This document shows positions 46,976 through 55,459 of a DNA stretch of 64,000 bases, in pieces. The stretch is from NCBI GenBank assembly GCA_900696485.1, contig CAADGG010000060.1, positions 62,001 to 126,000 on the forward strand. The letters run 5' to 3'. The position numbers and the translations under genes were made by a program. Each line of letters begins with the position of its first letter. Within the stretch, counting starts at the first letter, position 1. Origin of the DNA: an uncultured Pseudomonadota bacterium (lineage in GTDB: Bacteria > Myxococcota_A > UBA9160 > PR03). The notes beneath the pieces are model-generated. The model saw only the letters and a program-made list of their open reading frames with translations. It was not told where the DNA came from and did no database searches.

Positions 46976-48075
46976 GATCCGCCTCCCGCTCCGAGACCCG
47001 TCACGAGCGTGGAGACGATCAGGTTCCAGCCGTCGACCAGAACGAAGAGCATGAGCTTGAAGGGCAGCGAGATCAGCACCGGAGGCAGGACGAGCATCTG
47101 CATCGAGATCAGAAGCGAAGCGATCACGAGGTCGATCACGAGGAACGGCAGGAAGATCGTGAAGCCGATTTCGAACGCCGTGCGGAGCTCACTGATGACG
47201 TAGGCGGGCAGCAGGGTCGAGAACGGCGCCTCCTTGGGTGTCGGCGGGGGCGGCTCCTCCGACAGGGAAACGAACAGGGCCAGATCCTTCTCGCGCGTGT
47301 AGCGAAGCAGGAATCCATGCACGGCTCCCGAGGCGCGGCTGAATGCTTCGTCGGCGCCGATCGTTTTCGCGACGTACGGATCGAGAGCTTCCGTCTCGAT
47401 CGTCCGTCCGAGCGGCGCCATTACGAAGAGCGTAATCGTCAGTGCAAGGCCGACCAGAACCTGGTTCGGAGGCAGCTGCTGGACACCGAGGGCCTGGCGG
47501 AGCAGTGCGAGAACGATCAGGACCCGCGTGAAGCACGTTCCGATCAGCAGGATCGACGGGGCGATCGAAACCAGCGTCACCAGCGCGAGGATCTCGAGCG
47601 TCGAGGCGATCCGCTCGGGAGAAGTCACGTCACCGAGGCTCGCGGCCAGGGCGCCGAACACCGGTGTCGACGGCGCGGACTGAGCACTCGCCTCGGACGT
47701 GACGAGCAGCGCGAGGAGGATCGGCGCAATGCTCACGAGCAGGCTCGCGACGCGGACCGGGAACGCACGGAGGCGGGAAACTCGACCTCGAGGGGCGCTT
47801 GTCGGTTCGCCAGTGGTGGGAGCCTCGGTTCCTGGCGAGGGAGCGACCGGAAGGCGTCGCAGGAGACGGATCGAGTGATCGGTCGCCCCCAGCAGCAGGC
47901 GCTCACCATCGATCGTGATCACGACGACGCGTTGTTTCGGCCCGAGAACCTGCGTGGCCTCGATCCGCATCTCGCTCGGCGCGCGCAAGCTTCGTCCCGT
48001 CATCACACGAAGCAGCAACTTGAGGGCGGCGATCGAGATCAGGATGATTCCGAATGCTGCGATCGGCTCCGTCAT
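46972..48075 (-). CDS. fliP: FliO-FliP fusion export gate protein
   Basis: 367 residues in one frame. Residues 1-75 are FliO: a membrane helix (IAAFGIILISIAALKLLLRV) then RIEATQVLGPKQRVVVITIDGERLLLGATDHSIRLL. After a Pro-rich linker (about 78-98), a signal-like helix VASLLVSIAPILLALLVTSEASAQS leads into full FliP: LVSIAPSILLIGTCFTRVLIVLALLRQALGVQQLPPNQVLVGLALTITLFVMAP. Fusion joins the assembly helper FliO to FliP. It keeps FliP's own signal-like helix in the middle, so the linker must lie in the cytosol or periplasm accordingly; internal initiation at a GTG is possible. Confidence 0.92.
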   Translation of the reverse strand: MTEPIAAFGIILISIAALKLLLRVMTGRSLRAPSEMRIEATQVLGPKQRVVVITIDGERLLLGATDHSIRLLRRLPVAPSPGTEAPTTGEPTSAPRGRVSRLRAFPVRVASLLVSIAPILLALLVTSEASAQSAPSTPVFGALAASLGDVTSPERIASTLEILALVTLVSIAPSILLIGTCFTRVLIVLALLRQALGVQQLPPNQVLVGLALTITLFVMAPLGRTIETEALDPYVAKTIGADEAFSRASGAVHGFLLRYTREKDLALFVSLSEEPPPPTPKEAPFSTLLPAYVISELRTAFEIGFTIFLPFLVIDLVIASLLISMQMLVLPPVLISLPFKLMLFVLVDGWNLIVSTLVTGLGAGGGS

Positions 48076-48113
48076 GGTTCTCTCCGATTCTCCACTCGAG
48101 TCGGGATGCGACC

Positions 48114-48467
48114 CTAGCCGGACCGCGTCTCCGATGAAGTTCCGATCACTTCGGTAATCCGGACAGCGACTCGTTCGTCGATGACGGTGACTTCGCCTCG
48201 CGCAATGAGCCGACCGTTGACCCGGATATCCGCCGGTTCACTGACGTCACGATCGAGTTCGACGACCGCTCCTGGCTCCAGCGCGAGGACGTCGCGCACG
48301 CGCATCTGTGTCGAACCGAGCTCGACGGTGAGTCGGACCGGAACCTCGGCTACGAAGGACAGGCCGCTCCCTCCGATCGCAGTACGCGTTCCCTGCTTCG
48401 CGGCGGCCTGCGACGGGCGCTTGCTCGCTTGCTCGGTGACAGGGATGTCCTGGCTCGAACTGTCCAC
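48114..48467 (-). CDS. fliN: Flagellar motor switch protein FliN
   Basis: 117 residues. The SpoA domain spans about 35-110: SFVAEVPVRLTVELGSTQMRVRDVLALEPGAVVELDRDVSEPADIRVNGRLIARGEVTVIDERVAVRITEV. The N-terminal 30 residues are disordered. It forms the C-ring base with FliM. Gap of 4 bases after fliM. Confidence 0.96.
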   Translation of the reverse strand: MDSSSQDIPVTEQASKRPSQAAAKQGTRTAIGGSGLSFVAEVPVRLTVELGSTQMRVRDVLALEPGAVVELDRDVSEPADIRVNGRLIARGEVTVIDERVAVRITEVIGTSSETRSG

Positions 48468-48471
48468 GCTG

Positions 48472-49422
48472 CTACTCCTCCTCGGCGAGATCCGGCTGCA
48501 TGACTTGCACCGCGAGGCGCGTTCCCACCTGGCCCCGGACTCCGCGGAAACGGGGAATCCCGCCGACGGTCAGCGCGACCAGCCCCTCCGGATCGGTCTC
48601 CAGCGGGATCAAGGATCCCACCTCGAGGTCCGCGAGCCTCGCCAACGCAAGCTCTGCCGCGCCCAGCCGGGCGGTCACCGAGACGGGCATCTCGAGCACT
48701 TCGCGCTCGAGACCGGAGTCGATGGGTCGCGTTCGAATGCCGGGATCGCTTTGCCGCGGCTCGAGACTGCGAGGGAACACCACCCGGATCCTGCCGATCT
48801 CCTCGAACCCGGACACGTCGAAGCTGGCAACCAGACGCCGCGGGAAGCGGGACTCCCGGACCTGGCGGGGTTCGACGAGGCCACGCACCGCGCGGTCGAC
48901 CGGCGGCAAGGCGAACGCGCCGATGCGCGCGACGATCTCCTCGGCGGTGCGCAGCAAGAAGCGCACTTCGATCGGGGTCGGAGGGCGGTCCGGTAGCGGA
49001 TCGGTACGGCGCTCACGGGGAGCCCCGAATGCGATGCGCATCCATGCAAAGAGAAGCGGCCGTGCAATCATCAGCAGACCGGCATCGGCGCTGGTGGTGT
49101 CGGCGCTCCCGAACTCGACCAGACGTTCGTACGGGAGAAGGTGTTCGGCCAGCTCCACCGCCTTGAGCTCGTCGAGACCCAGCAGGCGGACTTCGATCGG
49201 GTGTTGGAAGCGGCTCGAGAGGATCCGTGCCTGCTCGACGGCGAAACGATCGAGCGTCCCGCGCAGGATCCGGTGCGGCAGCGAGGCATCACGACCCGAG
49301 GTGGCGAGGCCCGAAAGTCGCCCGGGGCTCGCTTCCTCGCGGCGAGCCTGCTCGAGCTCGTCGATCAGCGCTGCGATCTCCTCCCGAGAGAGCAGGTCCA
49401 CGTTGCGGACAGCCTCGGTCAT
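48472..49422 (-). CDS. fliM: Flagellar motor switch protein FliM
   Basis: 316 residues. The N-terminal CheY-binding helix reads DLLSREEIAALIDEL, near the usual L-S-Q-x-E-I-D-x-L-L. A middle domain and C-terminal SpoA domain follow (VTARLGAAELALARLADLEVGSLIPLETDPEGLVALTVGGIPRFRGVRGQVG). The presence of the helix supports a role for the CheY-like protein at 31809. ATGA overlap with fliL. Confidence 0.95.
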   Translation of the reverse strand: MTEAVRNVDLLSREEIAALIDELEQARREEASPGRLSGLATSGRDASLPHRILRGTLDRFAVEQARILSSRFQHPIEVRLLGLDELKAVELAEHLLPYERLVEFGSADTTSADAGLLMIARPLLFAWMRIAFGAPRERRTDPLPDRPPTPIEVRFLLRTAEEIVARIGAFALPPVDRAVRGLVEPRQVRESRFPRRLVASFDVSGFEEIGRIRVVFPRSLEPRQSDPGIRTRPIDSGLEREVLEMPVSVTARLGAAELALARLADLEVGSLIPLETDPEGLVALTVGGIPRFRGVRGQVGTRLAVQVMQPDLAEEE

Positions 49423-49925
49423 TGGATCACGAACTCCGTGATCAGGACCGACTGGATGCTGTCCTCACCAAGCAGATCCGTGAGGCGCAGGAGGATCTCA
49501 CGTTTCAGCATCACCTTGCCCTCGAAGCTCCCGAGATCCTCGGCTCGTTTGCTGCTCAGGGCGACGATGATGGCGTCGCGGATCTGAGCGCTGCGGCCCT
49601 GCAGTTTCGAGCGCTCGATGGGTGAGCGCGTCTCGAGCTCGATCCGGGCCTTCAGGAACCGCCGCAGATCCCCTCCATCCAGATTCACCACGAACGGCTC
49701 GAGAGAGATCAGTCGTTCGGAGAGCGGCACCGGTGCTGCGCTTGCGCCTCGATCGGTGTGCGCACCGACGTCCTCTTCGGCTGCGCCGTGGCTGCCCTCC
49801 GAGGCATCGGGTCCGCGCAACCAGAACCATGCACCTCCGCCGCCAGCCGCGAGAACCACGACGACGACCGCTGCGAGCAGCGGCAAACGGCTCCTGGACT
49901 TCTCCGTCGCATCCGGCTCTGCCAT
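49419..49925 (-). CDS. fliL: Flagellar basal-body-associated protein FliL
   Basis: 168 residues from ATG 49925, seven bases after GGAGG (a GTG three bases earlier is also possible). One membrane helix (LLAAVVVVVLAAGGGGAWFWL), then the conserved domain with RLISLEPFVVNLDGGDLRRFLKARIELE, EIRDAII-type and KREILLRLTDLLGEDSIQSVLITEFVIQ segments. FliL surrounds the stator and supports torque. Confidence 0.93.
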   Translation of the reverse strand: MAEPDATEKSRSRLPLLAAVVVVVLAAGGGGAWFWLRGPDASEGSHGAAEEDVGAHTDRGASAAPVPLSERLISLEPFVVNLDGGDLRRFLKARIELETRSPIERSKLQGRSAQIRDAIIVALSSKRAEDLGSFEGKVMLKREILLRLTDLLGEDSIQSVLITEFVIQ

Positions 49926-49944
49926 CACCCGACCTCCTTCTCGC

Positions 49945-51297
49945 TCAGGCCCGACCCGCCGGGAGCACCGTGTGCTCCATTCCGAACTCTTTCAGTCGGC
50001 GCCAGAGCGTCGTCGTCGAGATCCGAAGGATCTCCGCGGCGCGCTTTCTGTTGCCGCCTACTCGCTCGAGCGTGCGAAGAATGTGGGTCCGCTCGAGCGT
50101 CTCGAGGCTCTGCAGCGTGTCGCTCGACTCGACAATCTCCGCGCGGCGCTCGCGCAGGCGAATCGGGAAGTCGTCCGACCGAAGGACATTCCCCTGGCAA
50201 AGGGCGACCCCGCTCTCGATCGTGTTCTCGAGCTGCCGGACGTTCCCCGGCCAGTGGTACTCCCGAAGCACGTTCAGGGCCTCGGGATCGATCGTCTCGA
50301 CGGGCTTGCCCATCCTCGCCGCGAAGCGCTTCAAGAAGGTCCGCGCCAACAGCTCGACGTCCTCCGGCCGATCGCGAAGCGGCGGGAGGTGGATCGGAAT
50401 CACTGCGAGGCGGTAATAGAGATCCTCGCGGAAGCGGCCCGCACGCACCTCCTCCTCGAGATCCTTGTTGGTTGCGGTCACGAGCCGGACATCGACGTAA
50501 CGAGGGGACTCGCCGCCGACCGGTCGAACTTCCCCGGTCTGCAGGAATCGCAACAGCTTCGCCTGCATCGAGAGTGGCATCTCGGCCACCTCGTCGAGAA
50601 AAACGGTTCCCTGGTCCGCGTGTTCGAAGAGCCCCTTCTTATTGACCGATGCCCCGGTGAATGCACCGCGACGATGTCCGAAGAGTTCACTCTCGAGCAG
50701 CGTCTCCGGGAACGACGCCGAGTTCAAGGCACAGAAGACCCGGTCCCGGCGCCGACTCGCCTGATGGATCGCACGGCCCACGAGCTCCTTGCCCGTCCCG
50801 GTCTCGCCCGTCACCAGGGTCGTACTGTCCGTTTCCGCAACGCGTGCGACCAGGCGCAGGAGATCGCGCATCGGTCGGGACTGCCCGATGATCGCTGAGA
50901 ATGCAGCGGTCGCGTGGAGAGTGCAGGATGGGGTCTGCCGATCGGTCACGCGATCCGGGAGCGTCTGCGCCTGCGGAGACATGCCGGATTCCGAAGACGC
51001 CAAGGAAACCGCCTCTTCGAGCAGGGCGCCGCCGAGCTCGCCGACGCCGGCGAGCATCACGGCCACCTCGGGGAGTTCGCGACGCAGCCAGGCGAGCAGA
51101 TCCGGATCGGCTCCTGCCGCCGCCGACCCGAACCCGGTGCTGCCCAGGACGATGACGTCGAAGCAACTCTCGCGAACACGAGCTTTCGCTTCCGTCGGGC
51201 CGTCCGCGAGGACGACCGTATGTCCCTGGTTGCGAAGCCTTCGCACCCATTGCTGCCCCTGCTGGGACTCCACCTCGACGACCAGCATTCGCGCCAC
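49945..51297 (-). CDS. Sigma-54 activator with pseudo-receiver (FleQ/FlrA-like flagellar master regulator)
   Basis: 450 residues from GTG 51297, eight bases after GGAGG. The N-terminal receiver-like domain has DVIVLGSTGFGS where the phospho-acceptor Asp should be, and lacks the acidic pair, so it is phosphorylation-independent as in FleQ and FlrA. The AAA+ core is intact: Walker A GETGTGKE, ELFGHRRGAFTGAS with GAFTGA, Walker B GTVFLDEVAE, and sensor II HWPGNVRQLE. A Fis-type HTH (GNRKRAAEILRISTTTLWRRL) closes it. It is the only competent-looking sigma-54 activator in the window and heads the fliLMN-OPQR-flhBAFG operon, so it is the best candidate driver for all the -24/-12 promoters listed here. 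Confidence 0.9.
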   Translation of the reverse strand: MARMLVVEVESQQGQQWVRRLRNQGHTVVLADGPTEAKARVRESCFDVIVLGSTGFGSAAAGADPDLLAWLRRELPEVAVMLAGVGELGGALLEEAVSLASSESGMSPQAQTLPDRVTDRQTPSCTLHATAAFSAIIGQSRPMRDLLRLVARVAETDSTTLVTGETGTGKELVGRAIHQASRRRDRVFCALNSASFPETLLESELFGHRRGAFTGASVNKKGLFEHADQGTVFLDEVAEMPLSMQAKLLRFLQTGEVRPVGGESPRYVDVRLVTATNKDLEEEVRAGRFREDLYYRLAVIPIHLPPLRDRPEDVELLARTFLKRFAARMGKPVETIDPEALNVLREYHWPGNVRQLENTIESGVALCQGNVLRSDDFPIRLRERRAEIVESSDTLQSLETLERTHILRTLERVGGNRKRAAEILRISTTTLWRRLKEFGMEHTVLPAGRA

Positions 51298-51700
51298 CGG
51301 CTTCCTCCTTCGGACCCGACCCCTCGACTACGCAGACCGCATGGAAACGAGTCGAATCGGAATCGATTGCCCATCTGTTCCAAGATGCAGACCCGAAGCC
51401 ATCGACCTGCCATGAGAAACATTTTCAGGTTGTGCTTCGCATTGCACCGGAGTTGCTCTCTGCAAGTACATCATCGGTTCAGACATATGCATCTTGAGTG
51501 CAGAGACACGATATTCTGTCGGGATCCTGCATCTTTAGACTGCCGGACCCACAAGCCTCGGTAGAAACACCGATGCACCTTCGGAAGTTCACCGTACCGT
51601 GTAGAGAAGAAGCATGAACGCAGGCACTCGAAGATCAAGGAATGACCTTCACTGATCGAAACGAGCTGCTCGGGAATGAGATCTGCGGCCGAGAGACGCT
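51298..51700 (-). promoter_or_regulatory. Regulatory gap upstream of the FleQ-like gene
   Basis: About 400 bases without a gene, visibly more AT-rich than the flanks. It contains three copies of the octamer TGCATCTT: at 51382-51389 (reverse), 51488-51495 and 51528-51535. No clear -24/-12 site is seen. Probably the promoter region of the master-regulator operon, and perhaps autoregulation by its product. Confidence 0.5.
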
Positions 51701-52696
51701 CTAGACGAGCGTCTCGTCCGCGTCGTCGCCCAGTGAGATCTCACCCTGATCCGCGAGGCTACGAGCGAGATCGACGATCTCGCGCTGCTTCGCCTCGACC
51801 TCGGAGAGACGGCGCGGCGGCATCATCTCCTGCTCTTCCAGCAGGGACTGACGGGCACGGTTGGAGAGATTCGAGAGCACTTTGTCGCGAATTGTCTCGG
51901 AGGCCGCCTTGAGGGCGATCACGAGGTCTTCGACCGGGATGTTCTGGAGAAGCTTCTTGAAGCCTCGATCGTCGATCTGCGCCAGATGGTCGAACGTCAA
52001 CATCGAGCGACGGATCTCTTCGGCGATCCTCTCATCCCGCACGCGAAGCGATTCGAGGAGGGCATCGCCGTCCGCCTTCCGCATCTGCGCGAGGACCTCG
52101 GCGGCGGCCGAGACGCCTCGCCCGGTCGTGGCGGTCCGCAGGCGCTCGGAGAACAGCTCCTCCAGGCCCTTGGCGACGTCCTCGAGGACTTCCGCTGCGA
52201 CTGGCTCGAGGGAGGCCAGCCGACGAATCACCGGAGCTCGAGTGGTCTCCGAAAGAGCCGCCATCACCGCCGCCCCGCGAGGGGCCGGAAGCTGTGACAG
52301 GATCAGCGCAATGGTCTGGATGTCTTCCGCATCGATCCTGTGCGCGATGAACGTGGGGGTATGTGGATGGAGTTGCCAGGAGATCGGTTCCTCCTTCCGC
52401 CGGTAGAAGATCCGCAGGGACTCGGCACGCTCTTCCGGAAGCGCACGCTCGATCAGGTCGAGCGCGCGCGGCGCGCCGCCACGGATCCCGTCGTTCGCTT
52501 CGATGCGTGCGCGGAACTCCTCCAGCACGGCGGCCTGCGTTTCGGGCGGCACGGTCTCGAGCGTTGCGACGGCGGCCAGGACCTCCTCGACCTCGACCTC
52601 GCTGAGACGGCCGAGAAGCGTGCGCGCAGCGTCCTCGGGCAGCGAGAGGAGAACCACCGCTGCCTTGTCGGTCCCGGACAGTCCTGCGAGATCCAA
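51701..52696 (-). CDS. fliG: Flagellar motor switch protein FliG
   Basis: 331 residues from TTG 52696 behind GGAGG eight bases upstream, which gives the normal family length. The N-terminal FliF-binding domain begins LAGLSGTDKAAVVLLSLPEDAARTLL, and the middle domain has EDIQTIALILSQLPAPRGAAV, where the usual EHPQ motif is degenerate. The C-terminal torque helix is RSMLTFDHLAQIDDRGFKKLLQNIPVEDLVIALKAASETIRDKVLSNLS, with the charged ridge conserved. It is separated from fliF and fliH, unlike the usual fliFGHI order. Confidence 0.95.
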   Translation of the reverse strand: MDLAGLSGTDKAAVVLLSLPEDAARTLLGRLSEVEVEEVLAAVATLETVPPETQAAVLEEFRARIEANDGIRGGAPRALDLIERALPEERAESLRIFYRRKEEPISWQLHPHTPTFIAHRIDAEDIQTIALILSQLPAPRGAAVMAALSETTRAPVIRRLASLEPVAAEVLEDVAKGLEELFSERLRTATTGRGVSAAAEVLAQMRKADGDALLESLRVRDERIAEEIRRSMLTFDHLAQIDDRGFKKLLQNIPVEDLVIALKAASETIRDKVLSNLSNRARQSLLEEQEMMPPRRLSEVEAKQREIVDLARSLADQGEISLGDDADETLV

Positions 52697-52749
52697 TCGC
52701 GTTCCCTCCGGCTCAAGCGTCGATGCCGCAGCGCTCGACCGGCTCCGAA

Positions 52750-53574
52750 TCAGAGCTGTTCGCTCAGCTCCGTGAGCAGGATCCCCGCGCGACGGGCGTA
52801 GGCAAGGGTCACGGAGTGGGCGATCCGCTGGGCCAGCCAGGGCCTGGCGGCGCACAGATACCGGAACGCGCCTTCGTGGATCTCGAGAAGCCGCACGTCG
52901 TCATGCGCAAGTGCAGACTCGCCCGGCAGACCTTCGGCCACGATGGAGAGCCCCCCGAACATACGACCCGGGCCGAGCCGTGCGAGCGTACGGTCGGCAA
53001 CGCCTCTCAGTCGCAGTTGTAGGATCACATGGCCGGAGAGGACGATGAAGATCGACGCTTCGCCGGAGCGCTGTACATCACTGCGGTAGACGTAGCGTCC
53101 AGCGGGAACGTCACGCCAACGACTCGCGTGCGCCACTCCCACCGCCTCGTCGGGTGAGAGATGAGCCAGGTCCGAGTCGCCGTGGAGGAAGCGGGCGAGC
53201 AGCTTGCCGCCGTCCATGACCAGATCCCAGAGTTGATCGATGACGCCGGGATCCGGCTCGAGGAACTCGATCCCGGTGAGAATCACCTGCCCCGCGTGCT
53301 CGACCCGCTGCCAGAGTCCCTTGGCCTCGAGGGAGATCTTTCCGTTCGGAAGCACGAGCACGACCCGATGCACCGACTGGAACGAGAACGGCGAGGCCGT
53401 CGCGATACAGACACCGCCGATGCCGAGATCTCGCGTGCGCGCGGCCAACCCGCCTCGGAAGTCACGGCTGAAGACCGAAGCTTCGTAGTCGGCTCCGACA
53501 CGCGGAACCGCTCGTAGCTGGAGCATCTGCTCGAAGGTTCGAGTAGTCGTCGTTCCGGGCGTCGAAACTTCCAT
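52750..53574 (-). CDS. PilZ plus cyclic-nucleotide-binding-domain protein
   Basis: 274 residues. The N-terminal part (about 20-120) is PilZ-like, with RTRDLGIGGVCIATASPFSF where D-x-S-x-x-G would fall (the Ser is Gly here), so ligand binding is uncertain. The C-terminal part (about 140-265) is a cNMP-binding domain of the CAP type: FIVLSGHVILQLRLRGVADRTLARLGPGRMFGGLSIVAEGLPGESALAHDDVRLLEI. No DNA-binding HTH follows. It sits directly upstream of fliG and is probably co-transcribed with it. A sensor of nucleotide second messengers for the motor is inference. Confidence 0.8.
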   Translation of the reverse strand: MEVSTPGTTTTRTFEQMLQLRAVPRVGADYEASVFSRDFRGGLAARTRDLGIGGVCIATASPFSFQSVHRVVLVLPNGKISLEAKGLWQRVEHAGQVILTGIEFLEPDPGVIDQLWDLVMDGGKLLARFLHGDSDLAHLSPDEAVGVAHASRWRDVPAGRYVYRSDVQRSGEASIFIVLSGHVILQLRLRGVADRTLARLGPGRMFGGLSIVAEGLPGESALAHDDVRLLEIHEGAFRYLCAARPWLAQRIAHSVTLAYARRAGILLTELSEQL

Positions 53575-53617
53575 GACGGATCCTCGTGGCGACCGGCGTC
53601 ACCGAACGAATCATTCC

Positions 53618-54259
53618 TCAGAGCGTGATGAGTCCTTCGTGGATCGCCACCCGGACCAGCTTCGATGCCTTCCGGATCTTCAGCTTACCCATCAGATTGC
53701 AGCGATGCGTATCCACCGTCTTCAGCGATACCCCGAGCAAAGATGCGATCTCCTTGCTCGAAAGACCTTCGGCGATCAACTGCAGAACCTCGCGTTCGCG
53801 ACCGGTGAGCAGCGCTACGGGCGAGTCTGCACTCCCTGGCTGGGCGATCGCATCGACGGCGAAATGGGCGATCGACGGCGAAAGATAGGACTGGCCGAGC
53901 GCCGTAGCGCGCACTGCCTCGACGAGCTCGTGTCCACTTGCGGTCTTGACCACGTAGCCGACGGCACCGGCCCGCAGCGACTGCGTCACCTGTGTGTGAC
54001 CCTCGCTGTGCGAGAGTACGAGGCAGCGTGTGCGCGGAGATAGCTGACGGATCCGTCGGATGGCCTCGATGCCGGAGAGCCGCGAGAGCGTCGCTTCGAG
54101 AACGATGACGTCGGGTTCGAGCAGGGTTGCCTGTTCGATCGCCTGCTGACCGTCGCCCGCCTCCCCGACGACGATGAGATCCTCATGCGCTTCGAGGATT
54201 CTCCGGATGCCTTCGCGGACCACACGGTGATCGTCCACGAGCAGAATGCGTGCAGCCAC
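53618..54259 (-). CDS. NarL/LuxR-type response regulator with Glu at the phospho-site
   Basis: 213 residues from GTG 54259 behind GGGGGAG; ATG 54280 and 54298 are alternatives. The receiver has ILLVDDHRVVREG (acidic pair), SHS, and VVKTAS (Lys), but the acceptor position in PDVIVLEATLS is Glu instead of Asp. Glu there often mimics the phosphorylated state, so it may be constitutively active. The LuxR HTH is intact (LTGREREVLQLIAEGLSSKEIASLLGVSLKTVDTHRCNL). It is a close paralogue of the next gene. Confidence 0.88.
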   Translation of the reverse strand: MAARILLVDDHRVVREGIRRILEAHEDLIVVGEAGDGQQAIEQATLLEPDVIVLEATLSRLSGIEAIRRIRQLSPRTRCLVLSHSEGHTQVTQSLRAGAVGYVVKTASGHELVEAVRATALGQSYLSPSIAHFAVDAIAQPGSADSPVALLTGREREVLQLIAEGLSSKEIASLLGVSLKTVDTHRCNLMGKLKIRKASKLVRVAIHEGLITL

Positions 54260-54461
54260 GAAGCGTACTCCCCCGGCCATGAGTGATGTCTCGGCCATGG
54301 GGTCTAGATCGGTCCGAAGCGTCACCGGCGAGATCGGGAGAAAGATGGATTCTGCGCACGAAAACTCCGGAGCGACGGAGAGTCGTTCGACCGAGCGGAG
54401 TCGGTGTTTCACCGGAAGCGACTAGGGGTTTCTACCGATCCCCGACATGTGTCATCACGGC

Positions 54462-55091
54462 TCAGCTCTCGACGAGACCTTCGCGAATCGCAATGCGCAC
54501 CAGCAAAGATGCCTTCCGCACGCCGAGCTTGGCCATCAGACGAGCCCGATGCGCTTCGGCGGTCTTGATCGAAACGCCGAGCTTCGTGGCGATCTCCTTG
54601 GCCGAGAGACCCTCCGCAATCAGCTGCATGACCTCGCGCTCACGTGGGGTCAGCACCGAGAGCAAGGTGGATCCGGCACCGTCTTCGGCGCGAACCGACT
54701 GCACGAGATGGTGCGAAACCGACGGCGAGACGTAGAAGTTGCCGCGGCTCACCGCCTCGATGGCATCGAGGAGCTGACGCGCAGGGGCGGTCTTGACCAC
54801 ATACCCTGCGGCGCCGGCGCGGAGCGCATCGCGAACATGCACGAGATCCTCGTGCATCGTCAGGATCAGGACTCGCGTCGAAGACCCGCTCTGCGTGATC
54901 TGGCGGGCCGCGTCCGCCCCGGAGAGCCCGGGCATCCAGAGATCCACGATCGCGACGTCCGGACGATGGGTCTGGACTGCCTCGACGAGTTCTCGCCCCT
55001 CGGACGCCTCGGCAACGATGCGGAGTCCCGGGCGCTCCTCGATGTACTTGCGCAGGACGTCCCGCACCAGGGCATGGTCATCCGCCAACAC
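54462..55091 (-). CDS. NarL/LuxR-type response regulator
   Basis: About 209 residues. GTG 55091 begins within the first beta strand (the frame reads IETTIVLADDH with no upstream ATG/GTG/TTG before the stop), so the true start may be a non-standard ATC a few codons earlier. The receiver is complete, with the Asp in DVAIVDLWMPGLSG and the Lys in VVKTAP. HTH LTPREREVMQLIAEGLSAKEIATKLGVSIKTAEAHRARLMAK. It is similar to the adjacent regulator throughout, so the pair probably arose by duplication. Its kinase is not in the window. Confidence 0.88.
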   Translation of the reverse strand: MLADDHALVRDVLRKYIEERPGLRIVAEASEGRELVEAVQTHRPDVAIVDLWMPGLSGADAARQITQSGSSTRVLILTMHEDLVHVRDALRAGAAGYVVKTAPARQLLDAIEAVSRGNFYVSPSVSHHLVQSVRAEDGAGSTLLSVLTPREREVMQLIAEGLSAKEIATKLGVSIKTAEAHRARLMAKLGVRKASLLVRIAIREGLVES

Positions 55092-55139
55092 GATCGTCGT
55101 TTCGATGTCGAGTCCACCTTCGATCGTGCGGATCTCCTA

Positions 55140-55459
55140 GAGGCCCGCAAGGGAGACACTCATCACGTCTTCACGACGTCGACGCGAAGGCGCTCACCGG
55201 GTTCGAGGCACTGAGAGCGGTCCGCAGTATACAACGTACGTGCATCGATCGAAACGGCTTTCCGAATGACTCGGCCTCTTGGCCGATGGCATGTTGAGGG
55301 AACCCCGCACTCGTGTCGGCGCGTGGTCATTCTTGTCCAATCGCACTTCGTTCGATGCGCGCCGCGGCTCTTCGCTCGCGTCGTCACGACCGGCGCCGCT
55401 CCGCTCGGTTCTCGATCCGCAGCCACGCCTTTCGCCGGACCCCACGCGAACGGATGACG
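55140..55459. other. 320-base gap without a supportable gene
   Basis: Lies between the LuxR-type regulators and motB. I see no convincing coding frame, sigma-54 site or strong hairpin. It probably carries the motB 3' end signals and the promoter of the regulators. Confidence 0.5.

Noticed and set aside
51298..51700. A -24/-12 site for the FleQ-like operon
   Set aside because: The best GG-N10-GC match has TGGCTT and CTGC, too far from the consensus seen at the other seven sites.
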